A stretch of DNA of 64,000 bases from Pseudomonas baltica (GTDB lineage Bacteria; Pseudomonadota; Gammaproteobacteria; Pseudomonadales; Pseudomonadaceae): contig NZ_CP134771.1 of the NCBI RefSeq assembly GCF_031880315.1, forward strand, positions 6,449,001 to 6,513,000. The letters run 5' to 3'. Positions 35,179 through 44,344 of the stretch are shown piece by piece. Each line of letters begins with the position of its first letter. Within the stretch, counting starts at the first letter, position 1. The notes below the pieces were generated by a model. That model saw nothing but the letters and a program-made list of their open reading frames with translations, was not told the origin of the DNA and ran no database searches. The position numbers and the translations under genes were made by a program.

Positions 35179-36201
35179 ATGAAACTCGACACGCTCCGTT
35201 GCGCGCTGCTGTCCAGCGCTCTGGTAATGGCCCCGCTGATGCTGGCCCAGGCTGCCACCGCCGACAAGACCATCGCCCTGTCCAACAACTATGCCGGCAA
35301 CGCCTGGCGCCAGAACATGCTCAACAGCTGGCAGCAGACCACCGATCAGGCGGTCAAGACCGGCATCATCGCTTCGGCCGACTCGTTCACCACCGGCGAA
35401 AACCAGGCCACCGAACAAGCCGCGCAGATCCAGAACCTCATCCTGCAAGGCTACAACGCTATCGTCATCGACGCGGCATCGCCCACGGCACTCAACGGCG
35501 CGGTCAAGCAGGCCTGCGACGCTGGCATTATCGTCGTGTCGTTCGATGGCGTGGTCACCGAGCCCTGCGCCTACCGCATCTCGATGGACTTCAAGCAAAG
35601 CGGCATCGACCAGATGGACTACCTCGCCAGTCGCTACCCCAATGGCGCCAATGTGCTGGAAGTGCGCGGCCTGGCCGGGGTTTCGGTGGACGAGCTGATC
35701 CACTCCGGCATCGTGGCCGGCGCCGCCAAGCATCCAAACTTGAAAATAGTCGCTGCAGTCAACGGCAACTGGTCGCAGACTGCGGCGCAAAAGGCCGTTG
35801 CCGGCGTGTTGCCGAGCCTGCCGAAGATCGATGCAGTAGTCACCCAGGGCGATGATGGCTACGGCACCGCGCAGGCCTTTACCGCCGCTGGCCGGCCGAC
35901 GCCGACCATCGTCTTCGGCAACCGCGAAGAAGAACTCTCCTGGTGGAAAAAACAAAAGGACCTAAACGGCTACCAGAGCTTCTCCATCTCCAGTGCGCCC
36001 AGCATCTCAAGCCTGGCGTTCTGGGTCGCCCAGCAGTTGCTCGATGGCAAGCAGCTGCCGCATGACCTGGTATCGCCAGCGGTGAGCGTCACTCAGGACA
36101 CTCTCGAACAACAGCTCAAGGGCCTCGCCAAGGGCGATCTGGTGAGCCAGGTCTATAGCGTCGATGACGTCGCCAAGCTGCAAGCACCCGCCACTCATTG
36201 A
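35179..36201 (+). CDS. Sugar ABC transporter periplasmic binding protein
   Basis: This is a 340-residue periplasmic binding protein of the ribose/xylose-type (RbsB) fold. The signal peptide runs [17 protein letters not shown] to about AQAATADK. The mature part begins [14 protein letters not shown], with [17 protein letters not shown] and the second-lobe segment [13 protein letters not shown] characteristic of the family. ATG 35179 has AAGGG just upstream. It starts an operon with an RbsA-type ATPase, two permeases, a lactonase and an AraD1 protein, so a pentose or related aldose/lactone is the probable ligand. Confidence 0.9.
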   Translation: MKLDTLRCALLSSALVMAPLMLAQAATADKTIALSNNYAGNAWRQNMLNSWQQTTDQAVKTGIIASADSFTTGENQATEQAAQIQNLILQGYNAIVIDAASPTALNGAVKQACDAGIIVVSFDGVVTEPCAYRISMDFKQSGIDQMDYLASRYPNGANVLEVRGLAGVSVDELIHSGIVAGAAKHPNLKIVAAVNGNWSQTAAQKAVAGVLPSLPKIDAVVTQGDDGYGTAQAFTAAGRPTPTIVFGNREEELSWWKKQKDLNGYQSFSISSAPSISSLAFWVAQQLLDGKQLPHDLVSPAVSVTQDTLEQQLKGLAKGDLVSQVYSVDDVAKLQAPATH

Positions 36202-36215
36202 GCCTGGAGGCTGCC

Positions 36216-37667
36216 ATGTCTACAGCGCAACGCGTGACCTTCGCGGGTATCGGCAAGTCCTTTGGCGCGGTGCGGGCCTTGGATGGCGTCGACCTCAGCG
36301 TGCAGGCCGGGGAATGCCTGGGCCTGATCGGCCATAACGGCGCCGGTAAATCGACTTTGATGCAGGTGCTCGCCGGCACGCTGGCCGCAGATTGCGGCAG
36401 CCTGCTGATCGAGGGCCGTGACCGCCGCGACGACTATAGCGTGCAGATCGCCCGGCAATGCGCGATCCGCTGCGTGTTCCAGGAGTTGTCACTGTGTCCC
36501 AACCTGAGCGTCGCCGAGAACACTCGCTTGATGTGCCCGGCGATTCGCGGCTTCGGCTGGCGGCGTCACGCCCGCAAGCTGATCGAGGCAAGCCTTGACG
36601 AGATCTTTCCCCATCACGGCATCAGCGCCGACGACATCGTCGCCGACCTGGCGATTGGCAAACGGCAGATGGTCGAAATTGCCCGCGCGTTTGTGTGCGT
36701 CGACGAACGCCTGGATGTGGTGATCCTCGATGAACCGACCTCATCGCTGGACTCGCGGGTCTCGGCGCAGTTGTTGGCCTTTGTTCGGCGGTTTGTGGGG
36801 CAGGGCGGCAGCATCGTGCTGATCAGCCATATCCTCGGCGAGATGCTCGGCACCTGTGACCGTATTGCAGTGATGCGCGATGGCAAGGTGGTCGATACCC
36901 GCGCCGCTACGTCCTTCACCCATGCGACCTTGGTCGAGTCGATGGGCAGCGCCGCCAGCCACGCCAAGGCACAGGCCGAGGCCTACAGCAGCAAACGCTT
37001 GCAGGGCGCGGCGCTGCTCGAGCAGCGCCCGGCCGCTCAGCTCGATGGCGGTTGCGTGCGCGCCTGGCGCGGCGAAATCATCGGCCTGGCCGGGCTCGCC
37101 GGGCATGGCCAGAGTCAACTGCTGACGCAGATCCTGCGCCGCCGCATCGCCAGCGGTGAAGGCGCTGCGCTGGTGGCAGGCGATCGGCAGAACGATGGCG
37201 TATTCGCGCTCTGGTCGATCGCGCAGAACCTCGATCTCAGCGCCCTCAAGCAGCTCAAACGCGGTGGCCTGATCGATCCCCGGGCGTGCGCTACGCTGGC
37301 GGGCCAGTGGCAGCAGCGCATGGCGATCCGTACGCCGGACATGAACGCGCCAATCCTCTCGCTGTCCGGTGGCAATCAACAAAAGGCGCTGTTCGCCCGA
37401 GCCTTGGCGACCACCGCGCCAGTGATCCTGATGGATGACCCCATGCGCGGCGTGGATGTCGGCACCAAGCGTGAGGTGTATTCGATCATCCTCGAAGAAG
37501 CGGCCCGCGGGCGCACCTTCGTCTGGTACACCACCGAGCTCGAAGAGCTGGACTACTGCGACCATATCTATGTCTTTCGCGACGGCCAGGCGGTGCTCGA
37601 CCTGCCCCGTGACGAACTGAGCGAGGAGCGGATCCTGCGTGGCTCCTTCGCCGAGGAGGTGGCATGA
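36216..37667 (+). CDS. Sugar ABC transporter double ATPase (RbsA/XylG-like)
   Basis: This is a 483-residue ATPase with two fused nucleotide-binding domains. The first has Walker [10 protein letters not shown] and Walker [15 protein letters not shown]. The second has the degenerate Walker A-like [10 protein letters not shown] usual for the class, a good signature [15 protein letters not shown], and [13 protein letters not shown], with aspartate in place of the usual catalytic glutamate. This asymmetry is common in RbsA-type proteins. TGGAGG lies six bases before the ATG. It overlaps the first permease by four bases. Confidence 0.92.
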   Translation: MSTAQRVTFAGIGKSFGAVRALDGVDLSVQAGECLGLIGHNGAGKSTLMQVLAGTLAADCGSLLIEGRDRRDDYSVQIARQCAIRCVFQELSLCPNLSVAENTRLMCPAIRGFGWRRHARKLIEASLDEIFPHHGISADDIVADLAIGKRQMVEIARAFVCVDERLDVVILDEPTSSLDSRVSAQLLAFVRRFVGQGGSIVLISHILGEMLGTCDRIAVMRDGKVVDTRAATSFTHATLVESMGSAASHAKAQAEAYSSKRLQGAALLEQRPAAQLDGGCVRAWRGEIIGLAGLAGHGQSQLLTQILRRRIASGEGAALVAGDRQNDGVFALWSIAQNLDLSALKQLKRGGLIDPRACATLAGQWQQRMAIRTPDMNAPILSLSGGNQQKALFARALATTAPVILMDDPMRGVDVGTKREVYSIILEEAARGRTFVWYTTELEELDYCDHIYVFRDGQAVLDLPRDELSEERILRGSFAEEVA

Positions 37668-38689
37668 ACATGCCGACGCGTATCGAGGGGGCAGTGGTGG
37701 CTGACGAGAGTGGATCAGGGGCAAGCCCCCTCGCTACACGCACCAGGGTGTCGCCGGTCAATCGGGCGCGCTGGCTGCGCAGCGCCTTGCCGGCGTTGTC
37801 ATTGGTGGTGCTGCTGGGCACCATTTTTATCCTGCAGCCGCGGGCCATGAGCTATATGGGCATGAACCTGATGCTCAATCTGGCAGTGCCGATCGCCCTG
37901 GCGACCATCGCGCAGATGCTGATCATCACCGTCAACGATCTCGACCTGTCGCTGGGCAGCTATATCAGCTTCGTTGCCTGCGTGGCCGCGACCCTGCTCA
38001 ACGATCACCCCATCCTCGGGGTGCTGGCGTTGTTGGGCTGCGTGCTGGTCTATGCGCTGCTGGGTGCCTTGATTCATGCCCGGCGCCTGCCGTCGATCGT
38101 GGTGACTCTGGGCATGTCGTTCATCTGGACCGGCGCCGCCGTACTGTTGCTGCCGGCCCCTGGCGGCACAGCGCCGCAATGGTTGCAGGCACTGGTGCGG
38201 ATCAAGCCGCCACTGCTGCCATTCGCCATCATCGTGTGCATTGCCCTGGCGCTGCTGGTGCATCTGTTTCTGATGCGTTCGACCCTGGGTGTGGTGCTAC
38301 GCGGCGCGGGCGGCAACCCGCTGGCGATCGCCAAGGCCGGTTGGTCGCTGTTGCGCATCAAGGTCACCTTGTATGCCATGGCCGGCGGCTTTGGCGTGTT
38401 GTCCGGCTTGTTTCTGGTCGGGCTGACCACCTCGGCCGACGCCAGCGTGGCGCTGCGCTACACCTTGTTGTCGATCGCCGGGGTGATCCTTGGCGGCGGC
38501 GAATTCGTCGGTGGACGGGTGTCGCCGATCGGCGCGGTACTGGGGGCCTTGACCTTGGTGCTGGCGGGCTCGCTGTTGTCGTTTATCCGGATCTCACCGG
38601 ATTGGCAGATCGGTGCCCAGGGCGCGATTCTGATTCTGGTGCTGGCCCTGCGGGCTGCCGTCAACCGTATGGAGGCACGTCAGCCATGA
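37664..38689 (+). CDS. Sugar ABC permease, N-terminus containing a REP half-site
   Basis: This 341-residue membrane permease is of the RbsC type, with conserved [20 protein letters not shown] and [13 protein letters not shown]. Its first membrane helix starts near residue 41. The preceding 40 residues are polar, and the part [13 protein letters not shown] is encoded by a copy of the REP sequence found between genes elsewhere in this window, so the natural N-terminus may have been altered or a later start used; GTG 37748 lies just after the repeat. The first ATG overlaps the ATPase stop (ATGA). It partners with the next permease. Confidence 0.88.
   Translation: MNMPTRIEGAVVADESGSGASPLATRTRVSPVNRARWLRSALPALSLVVLLGTIFILQPRAMSYMGMNLMLNLAVPIALATIAQMLIITVNDLDLSLGSYISFVACVAATLLNDHPILGVLALLGCVLVYALLGALIHARRLPSIVVTLGMSFIWTGAAVLLLPAPGGTAPQWLQALVRIKPPLLPFAIIVCIALALLVHLFLMRSTLGVVLRGAGGNPLAIAKAGWSLLRIKVTLYAMAGGFGVLSGLFLVGLTTSADASVALRYTLLSIAGVILGGGEFVGGRVSPIGAVLGALTLVLAGSLLSFIRISPDWQIGAQGAILILVLALRAAVNRMEARQP
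37716..37738 (+). repeat. REP half-site inside permease coding sequence
   Basis: CAGGGGCAAGCCCCCTCGCT is identical to the right arm of the intergenic REP at 28671-28690. It is read in frame and adds no stop codon. Only one arm is present; no matching left arm is seen nearby. Confidence 0.85.
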
Positions 38690-39645
38690 AGGACATCCCC
38701 ATCATCAAACGTGTACTCGACAAGCCTTGGCTGTGGTCGTTTCTGGCAGCGCTGCTGATCTGGGCGGCGACGCTGGTGTTCAACCGTGGCGCAGGCAGCG
38801 GCGCGTTGCTGTCCGGCGCGTTGGGGTTCTCGGCGTTTTTCGTGATCGTCGGCATCGGCCAGATGTTCGTGATCAGTACCGGCCCCGGCAATATCGACCT
38901 GTCGATCCCCGCCAACGTGGCATTGAGCGGCGCGGTGGCGATGAAGCTGATGGACAGCCACAACGAACTGATCTGGCTGGGTGTGCTCGGCGTGCTCGCC
39001 ACCGGCGTGCTGGTCGGGTGCGGTAACTACGCGCTGATCAGGCTGCTGCGTATCCCTCCGATCATTGCCACTTTGTCGGCCAGTTTCCTTCTGCAATCAC
39101 TGGCAATCGCCTACGGGCGCAGTGTGCGGATCCAGCCACCGGACGACTTCTACGCCTTCGCCACCGGCAAGCTGCTCGGGGTGCCTTACGTTGCCCTGGC
39201 GGTGATGCTCCTGGCGGTGCTGATGGGTGTGGTACTGACGCGCACCCTGTATGGCCGCTGGGTCCTCGCTATCGGCCAGAACCCGCGTGCGGCGGAACTG
39301 GCCGGGGTGCGGGTGGGGCGGGTGCGGTTCGCTACCTATGTGCTGAGTGCCTTGTTCGCCAGCCTCTGCGGCTTGCTGCTGGCCGGGTTCTCTGGCGGCG
39401 CCTCGCTGAGCATGGGCGATGAATACCTGTTGGCATCCATCGCCGTAGTGGTGATCGGCGGTACCTCGGTAGCTGGCGGCTTCGCCAACGTCCCGGGCAT
39501 CTGGGGCGCAGCGCTGTTCCTGTACCTGCTGGTGAGCATGCTCAACAGTTTCGGAGCCAGTGCCGGGGTCCGCTTGATCCTGACCGGCGTGATCATCATC
39601 GCCGTCATCACGGCCATGAGCGGCCGCCAAACGGCCCGCGCCTGA
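38686..39645 (+). CDS. Sugar ABC permease (second, RbsC-like)
   Basis: This 319-residue permease is of the same family as the one before it but distinct in sequence. It has VIVGIGQMFVISTGPGNIDLS in the early conserved region and VVVIGGTSVAGGFANVPG in the late one. About nine or ten helices are seen. The ATGA overlap with the preceding gene sets the start at [10 protein letters not shown]. Two different permeases imply a heterodimeric channel served by the double ATPase. Confidence 0.9.
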   Translation: MKDIPIIKRVLDKPWLWSFLAALLIWAATLVFNRGAGSGALLSGALGFSAFFVIVGIGQMFVISTGPGNIDLSIPANVALSGAVAMKLMDSHNELIWLGVLGVLATGVLVGCGNYALIRLLRIPPIIATLSASFLLQSLAIAYGRSVRIQPPDDFYAFATGKLLGVPYVALAVMLLAVLMGVVLTRTLYGRWVLAIGQNPRAAELAGVRVGRVRFATYVLSALFASLCGLLLAGFSGGASLSMGDEYLLASIAVVVIGGTSVAGGFANVPGIWGAALFLYLLVSMLNSFGASAGVRLILTGVIIIAVITAMSGRQTARA

Positions 39646-39673
39646 ATAGTCTATTTTTACGAGGATCGCCGCA

Positions 39674-40585
39674 GTGTCCGACGAACTTTATGAGCACCTT
39701 GACCCGCGCTTTCGCGCACTGACCATCCCCAACACCCAGCTCGAGCGCCTGTACGACAAATGCCGCTGGGCCGAGGGCCCGGTGTGGTTCAACGACGGGG
39801 GGTACCTGTTGTGGAGCGATATCCCCAACGAACGCATCCTGCGCTGGATACCTGACCACGGGGTGTCGGTGTTCCGGGCCAACTCCAACTTCGCCAACGG
39901 CAACACGCGCGACCTGCAAGGGCGGCTCGTGACCTGCGAGCACGGCACCCGACGAGTGACCCGCACAGAAGCCGATGGCAGCATCACCGTGCTGGCCGAC
40001 CAATTCCAGGGCAAGCGCCTCAATTCGCCTAACGACGTGGTGGTGCACCGCGATGGCGCAGTGTGGTTCACCGATCCCACCTACGGCATCCTCAGCGATT
40101 ATGAGGGCTTCAAGGCGGAACCGGAGCAGGAGGGCAGTTTCGTCTACCGGATCGACCCGCTCAGTGGCGTAATCGCCTGCATGGCCAACGACTTCGTACA
40201 GCCCAACGGCCTGGCGTTCAGCCCCGATGGCCAAACCCTCTACGTCGCGGATTCGGCCCGGAGCCACGACCCGGATGCGCCCCATCATATTCGCGCACTG
40301 GAGGTGATCGATGGCACGCGCTTGGGTGCGTCGAGGGTGTTCGCGGTGATCGAGCCGGGTATCCCAGATGGGTTTCGTATCGACGTGCAGGGCAATCTCT
40401 GGACCAGCGCCGGGGACGGGATTCAGTGCTTCGCCCCGGACGGGACCTTGTTGGGCAAGATCCGCCTGCCCGAGAAGGTCGCCAACTTGACGTTTGGCGG
40501 GCCGCGGCGCAATCGGCTGTTCATTGCGGCGAATACGTCGCTGTACATGATCCATGTGGCCGTGACGGGGGCGCAGTTGCCGTGA
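39674..40585 (+). CDS. SMP-30/gluconolactonase family lactonase
   Basis: This 303-residue six-bladed propeller enzyme of the SMP-30/gluconolaconase/LRE family is expected to open sugar-acid lactones. Metal-site segments are seen: WAEGPVWF (glutamate), LNSPNDVVVH (asparagines), QPNGLAFSPDG and YVADSAR (aspartate). The GTG start has GAGGAT about ten bases upstream. It follows the permeases by 28 bases and belongs to the same operon, which suggests that the transported sugar is oxidised to a lactone before ring opening. Confidence 0.88.
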   Translation: MSDELYEHLDPRFRALTIPNTQLERLYDKCRWAEGPVWFNDGGYLLWSDIPNERILRWIPDHGVSVFRANSNFANGNTRDLQGRLVTCEHGTRRVTRTEADGSITVLADQFQGKRLNSPNDVVVHRDGAVWFTDPTYGILSDYEGFKAEPEQEGSFVYRIDPLSGVIACMANDFVQPNGLAFSPDGQTLYVADSARSHDPDAPHHIRALEVIDGTRLGASRVFAVIEPGIPDGFRIDVQGNLWTSAGDGIQCFAPDGTLLGKIRLPEKVANLTFGGPRRNRLFIAANTSLYMIHVAVTGAQLP

Positions 40586-40755
40586 GAGGCGTACTGCGGG
40601 GGCGCAAAACGGTGATGGGGTCGGCATGCCGATCTGACGGCGTGGGGGGATGACTGAAAGTTATCGCTCAGTAAGCGTTTGTCATTAGGCAAGAACGCAT
40701 CGAGAGCGGCAAGCTGCGCGAATCAGGCTCGATAATCATAAAAAGGGAGTAGTCC

Positions 40756-41754
40756 ATGCGTCTCGTACAGTTTGAAAATACCCAAGGGCAGCGCCAGGTG
40801 GGCATGGTGGAGGGCGAGCAGATCCATATCGTCCTCGATACCACTTCGACCCGTGAGCTGGCGCTTGCCGCCATTCGCAACAAGCACTCGTTACAGGAAG
40901 AAGTCATCGCGCGAGGGACCCAACCGAGCGACGAGCGCTATGCGCTGGCCCTGGAGCAAGGGCGCGTGCTGCCGCCCCTTGACCATCAGGACCCGGCTCA
41001 TTGCCTGGTGACCGGTACCGGCTTGACCCACCTGGGCAGCGCCTCCACCCGTGACAAGATGCACCAGCAAAAGGCCGCCGATCCCGGCACCCTGACCGAC
41101 TCGGCGCAGATGTTCCAATGGGGTATCGAGGGCGGCAAGCCACAACCCGGCAGCCCTGGCGCGCAACCGGAGTGGTTCTACAAGGGCGACGGCTCTTGCG
41201 TGGTACGCCCCGGTGCCGCGTTGCAGCAGCCACCTTTCGCCGAAGATGGAGGCGAAGAGCCGGAGCTCACAGGGCTCTATGTGATCGGCGATGATGGCCG
41301 TCCGTACCGAGTGGGTTTCGCCTTGGGCAACGAGTTTTCCGACCACGTGCTCGAGCGTCGCAGCTACCTTTACCTGGCGCACTCCAAGCTGCGCAACTGC
41401 TCCTATGGTCCGGAACTGCGCGTCGGCGCCTTGCCGAGCCACCTGGCAGGCATCAGTCGGATCCGCCGCGGTGGCGAAGTGATCTGGGAGAAGGAGTTCC
41501 TCAGCGGCGAGGACAACATGTGCCACAGCCTGGAGAACCTTGAATACCACCACTTCAAGTATCAGCAGTTCTTGCGCCCAGGGGACGTGCACGTGCATTT
41601 CTTCGGCACCGCGACCCTGTCCGTCGCCGACAATATCCGCACCCAGGCGGGCGATGAGTTCGAGATCAGCATCAGTGAATTCGGCGCGCCGCTGCGCAAT
41701 ACGGTGCAAGTGAGCCGCGAGGTGTTTCGTCCGGGTGATGTGCGTAGCCTTTGA
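40756..41754 (+). CDS. AraD1/GguC-family protein (fumarylacetoacetate hydrolase fold)
   Basis: This 332-residue protein fits the AraD1 (GguC) family, a branch of the FAH superfamily found with sugar-acid catabolic genes and ChvE/GguAB-type importers. A short N-terminal domain (MRLVQFENTQGQRQVGMVEG) precedes the FAH core with GNEFSDHVLE, YLAHSKLRNCSYGPEL and HVHFFGTATLS; the acidic residues of the first motif would bind metal. Some members dehydrate 2-keto-3-deoxy sugar acids such as L-KDA; activity here is inferred. AAAGGGAG lies upstream. It is the last gene before a good terminator. Confidence 0.82.
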   Translation: MRLVQFENTQGQRQVGMVEGEQIHIVLDTTSTRELALAAIRNKHSLQEEVIARGTQPSDERYALALEQGRVLPPLDHQDPAHCLVTGTGLTHLGSASTRDKMHQQKAADPGTLTDSAQMFQWGIEGGKPQPGSPGAQPEWFYKGDGSCVVRPGAALQQPPFAEDGGEEPELTGLYVIGDDGRPYRVGFALGNEFSDHVLERRSYLYLAHSKLRNCSYGPELRVGALPSHLAGISRIRRGGEVIWEKEFLSGEDNMCHSLENLEYHHFKYQQFLRPGDVHVHFFGTATLSVADNIRTQAGDEFEISISEFGAPLRNTVQVSREVFRPGDVRSL

Positions 41755-41785
41755 TCGAAATGCAGGCTGTGTAAAACCATGGAAG

Positions 41786-41816
41786 CCGCCGCGTTTACCG
41801 GACGCTGGCGGTTTTT
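41786..41816 (+). terminator. Intrinsic terminator of the sugar operon
   Basis: The stem CCGCCGCG pairs with CGC-T-GGCGG (one bulged T) around a nine-base loop and is followed by TTTTT. It lies about 30 bases after the AraD1 stop codon. Confidence 0.8.
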
Positions 41817-41995
41817 GTGCGGGCGCCGATCTCGATGCTCAAACGGCCGCACCCGCGCGGGCTGCAGGGTGTTGATCATGGCGTCTGGTTCGACTGGCGA
41901 GGAACATGCGAAATGCTTGATCGGTGTCGGTAGAGCCGGCGACGTTCCAGCAGGTAGTATTCATGTTTTGTACTACTGTAGGTGTTCGTGTGTTT

Positions 41996-42475
41996 ATGCA
42001 CTGCGATCGATTCTTCGCGCAACGGCTCAATAGAGCTGTGGCTTCTGGTGGTATCGGGCCTCGGTTACGCTCGTGCAATACCTCGCGCTCCCGCTTACGG
42101 CAATTAGCCTGTGCCGTACTGATGCTCGTGAGCAGTAGCAACCATGCGCTGGCCGACGGCGATCCAAAGGCAGGCGAAGCCTTGTTCACCAGGACCTGCG
42201 GCGGCTGCCACAAGATTGGACGCTATGCACAGGCCGCCTTCGCACCGCAACTGAACGGTATCTTCGGCCGTGTGGCGGGTACCACCCGCGACTACGTGTA
42301 CTCCAGCGCCATGAAAGCCTCGGGTATTACTTGGCAGCGTGACACCCTCATGGCATTCATCAAGGATCCCAGCGACGTGGTGCCTGGCACCAATATGCAT
42401 TTCTGGGGAATCAGCGATGCGCAAAAGCTAGACGACTTGCTGGCCTGGCTGCAGGCAAACCAGAACGCAGAATAG
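41996..42475 (+). CDS. Class I c-type cytochrome
   Basis: This is a periplasmic monohaem cytochrome c. The signal-like segment LACAVLMLVSSSNHALADG is followed by the haem-binding CGGCH and a methionine ligand in PGTNMHFWGI (usually TKMxFxG). Length of the mature part (about 100 residues) fits cytochrome c2/c-550. The start is unsure: the frame is open from 41924 and no codon has a strong ribosome site; ATG 41996 is taken, which leaves an unusually long, polar stretch before the signal core. It probably carries electrons in respiration. It is followed by a strong terminator. Confidence 0.75.
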   Translation: MHCDRFFAQRLNRAVASGGIGPRLRSCNTSRSRLRQLACAVLMLVSSSNHALADGDPKAGEALFTRTCGGCHKIGRYAQAAFAPQLNGIFGRVAGTTRDYVYSSAMKASGITWQRDTLMAFIKDPSDVVPGTNMHFWGISDAQKLDDLLAWLQANQNAE

Positions 42476-42533
42476 TTCGGCGATTGCCGATCTGGAATAA
42501 CAATAGATCACATCGATATATGGCGCTTATAAG

Positions 42534-42561
42534 AAAACTGGCTATGCTGCGCCAGTTTTTT
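42534..42561 (+). terminator. Intrinsic terminator after cytochrome c
   Basis: The perfect nine-base stem AAAACTGGC/GCCAGTTTT surrounds an eight-base loop and runs into a T-tract. It ends the cytochrome transcript and lies 30 bases before the TauE start. The A-rich left flank could also allow termination from the other strand. Confidence 0.92.
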
Positions 42562-42593
42562 CATAAGGCCGCGCGCGGCATCTAGGGCAGTTG

Positions 42594-43379
42594 ATGGATT
42601 TCGGTAATATCGGTTTCGTAGTGGCAGGCTTGGTCGTCGGTTTCATCGTGGGCATGACCGGGGTAGGGGGCGGGTCCTTCATGACGCCGATCCTGCTGTG
42701 GTTCGGTATCAACCCGGCAACCGCGGTGGGCACCGACCTGTTGTACGCGGCCATCACCAAATCCGGCGGCGTGCTGGTGCACCGCAGGAACGACAATATC
42801 GACTGGACCGTCACCGGTTGGCTGACCCTGGGCAGCGTCCCGGCCGTGGCCCTGACGCTGTGGTACCTCAGCTCACTGCATACCGCCCCTGAGGCGATGA
42901 ACGCCATCATCAAACAGGGCCTCGGGGTGGTGTTGCTGCTGACCGCGCTGGCCGTGCTGTTCAAGCAACAGCTGCTCGACTTCGCCCACCGCCGTGCCGG
43001 AGGCCGTTATCAGCCCAGTGGTGCGCGGCTCAATGCGATGACCGTGGTCACTGGCCTGGTACTGGGCACCATGGTCGCCCTGACGTCCATCGGTGCGGGC
43101 GCATTGGGGACCGTGGCGTTGTTCATTCTCTACCCATTTCTGCCGACCCGACGCTTGGTCGGTACCGAGATCGCCCACGCGGTACCGCTGACGCTGGTCG
43201 CCGGCCTGGGGCACGCCAGCATGGGCAATATGGATTGGGGCGTTTTAGGTTTTCTGTTGCTGGGTTCGCTGCCCGGGATCTATATCGGCAGTCAATTGAC
43301 GGGCCGCGTGCCAGATAAAGTGCTACGCCCCTGCCTGGCGGTGATGCTGCTGTTGGTTGGCTACAAACTGACGTTCTGA
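42594..43379 (+). CDS. TauE/SafE family membrane permease
   Basis: This 261-residue membrane protein matches the TauE/SafE (sulfite exporter) family, DUF81. It has about eight helices in two halves, each beginning with the family glycine motif: GMTGVGGGSFMTP in the first and TSIGAGALGTV in the second. Such proteins export sulfite, sulfoacetate or other sulfur/organic anions. ATG 42594 is preferred to the TTG directly before it. No sulfur genes are adjacent, so the substrate is open. Confidence 0.87.
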   Translation: MDFGNIGFVVAGLVVGFIVGMTGVGGGSFMTPILLWFGINPATAVGTDLLYAAITKSGGVLVHRRNDNIDWTVTGWLTLGSVPAVALTLWYLSSLHTAPEAMNAIIKQGLGVVLLLTALAVLFKQQLLDFAHRRAGGRYQPSGARLNAMTVVTGLVLGTMVALTSIGAGALGTVALFILYPFLPTRRLVGTEIAHAVPLTLVAGLGHASMGNMDWGVLGFLLLGSLPGIYIGSQLTGRVPDKVLRPCLAVMLLLVGYKLTF

Positions 43380-43658
43380 AACGCGCCTCAAGCGTCAGCT
43401 GTCTGACGCGCCCATGCTCATATCCCTCCTTGACGGAACCTTGCGCCAATAAAACGGTCTTTGTGCTGGCAGCAATTTGGCTGCCCGACGCTGGCTGTCA
43501 GCCAGGTTCCAGGCGTTTTCCCTCGCAGTTAGCCACCGCGCGTGGCAGTCGTAGCGATATGCCCGTGCGTACTGGCGGCGCCTCGTCGATATTCAATCGT
43601 TATGGTCATCGGCCCGGTCATCGGGGCTTTTTTATCTATTTTTCAAGTGAATACCATT
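43380..43658 (+). promoter_or_regulatory. Leader region with terminator-like hairpin before the SH3 gene
   Basis: This 280-base gap holds no gene. At 43611-43633 GGCCCG-GTCAT-CGGGGC (one mismatch) is followed by TTTTTT, resembling an intrinsic terminator only 25 bases before the SH3-protein start codon. It may end an unseen short RNA, act as an attenuator for the gene, or be fortuitous. Confidence 0.4.
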
Positions 43659-44303
43659 ATGTCGCTGATCCGTCGTTCCGTTTTTCGCCGCTCGCCCTTG
43701 ACCTGCCTGTTGGGCGGCCTGCTCGTCACCTTTGTCGCCAGCGAGGCCCACGGTGCCAGTAATGAGCGCTGGGTCAGCGACAACCTCAGCACCTACGTAC
43801 GCAGCGGTCCCACCGATGGTTATCGAATTGTCGGCACAGTCAAGTCCGGGCAAAAACTGGAACTGATCAATACTCAAGGTGACTACAGCCAGGTCAAGGG
43901 CGAGTCGGGCGACACGGTATGGCTGCCCAGCAGCAATTTGCAGGACGTGCCTGGCCCGGTCGAACGCGTGCCGCAATTGACCCAGCAGGTGACCGAGCTG
44001 AGCACACAGCTCAAGACTATCGACGACAGTTGGAAGCAGCGCGTGCAAGGCATGCAGGAAACGCTGGACACACGCAAATCGTTGATCGACGAGCTGCAGG
44101 GGCGCAGCAAGGCACTCAACGATCAGTTGTCCGAAGCCCAATCGGATCTGCGCACCGCCCAAGCCAAACTGGGTGACGAGAACAAGCAAGTGATGATGAG
44201 CTACATGGTCTATGGCGGCAGCATCGCCGGCGCAGGCCTGCTCGCGGGATTGATCCTGCCGGCCTTGAGCCGTGGCCGCAAGCGCAAGGATCGTTGGTTC
44301 TAA
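43659..44303 (+). CDS. Periplasmic SH3-domain protein (TIGR04211/YgiM-like)
   Basis: This 214-residue protein has a signal sequence ending near SEAHGASNE, a bacterial SH3 domain (about 35-95; LSTYVRSGPTDGYRIVGTVK), a helical coiled-coil region (about 105-180) and a C-terminal membrane helix (AGAGLLAGLILPAL) with a basic tail. This is the layout of the YgiM/TIGR04211 family. It is presumably anchored in the inner membrane with the SH3 domain facing the periplasm; the family role is unknown. ATG 43659 gives a normal signal peptide. Confidence 0.85.
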   Translation: MSLIRRSVFRRSPLTCLLGGLLVTFVASEAHGASNERWVSDNLSTYVRSGPTDGYRIVGTVKSGQKLELINTQGDYSQVKGESGDTVWLPSSNLQDVPGPVERVPQLTQQVTELSTQLKTIDDSWKQRVQGMQETLDTRKSLIDELQGRSKALNDQLSEAQSDLRTAQAKLGDENKQVMMSYMVYGGSIAGAGLLAGLILPALSRGRKRKDRWF

Positions 44304-44310
44304 GTGCCGT

Positions 44311-44332
44311 GAGGCCCCGTGTGGGAGGCCTC
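44311..44332. terminator. Short inverted repeat between convergent genes
   Basis: GAGGCC and GGCCTC flank a ten-base loop in the 41-base gap between the SH3 gene and the old yellow enzyme gene. There is no T-run, so a role in termination is only possible. Confidence 0.35.
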
Positions 44333-44344
44333 GAACCTGGCGAG

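Noticed and set aside
38179..38685. Upstream extension of the second sugar permease
   Set aside because: The frame is open but overlaps the first permease completely; the ATGA junction at 38686 and family N-terminus fix the start.
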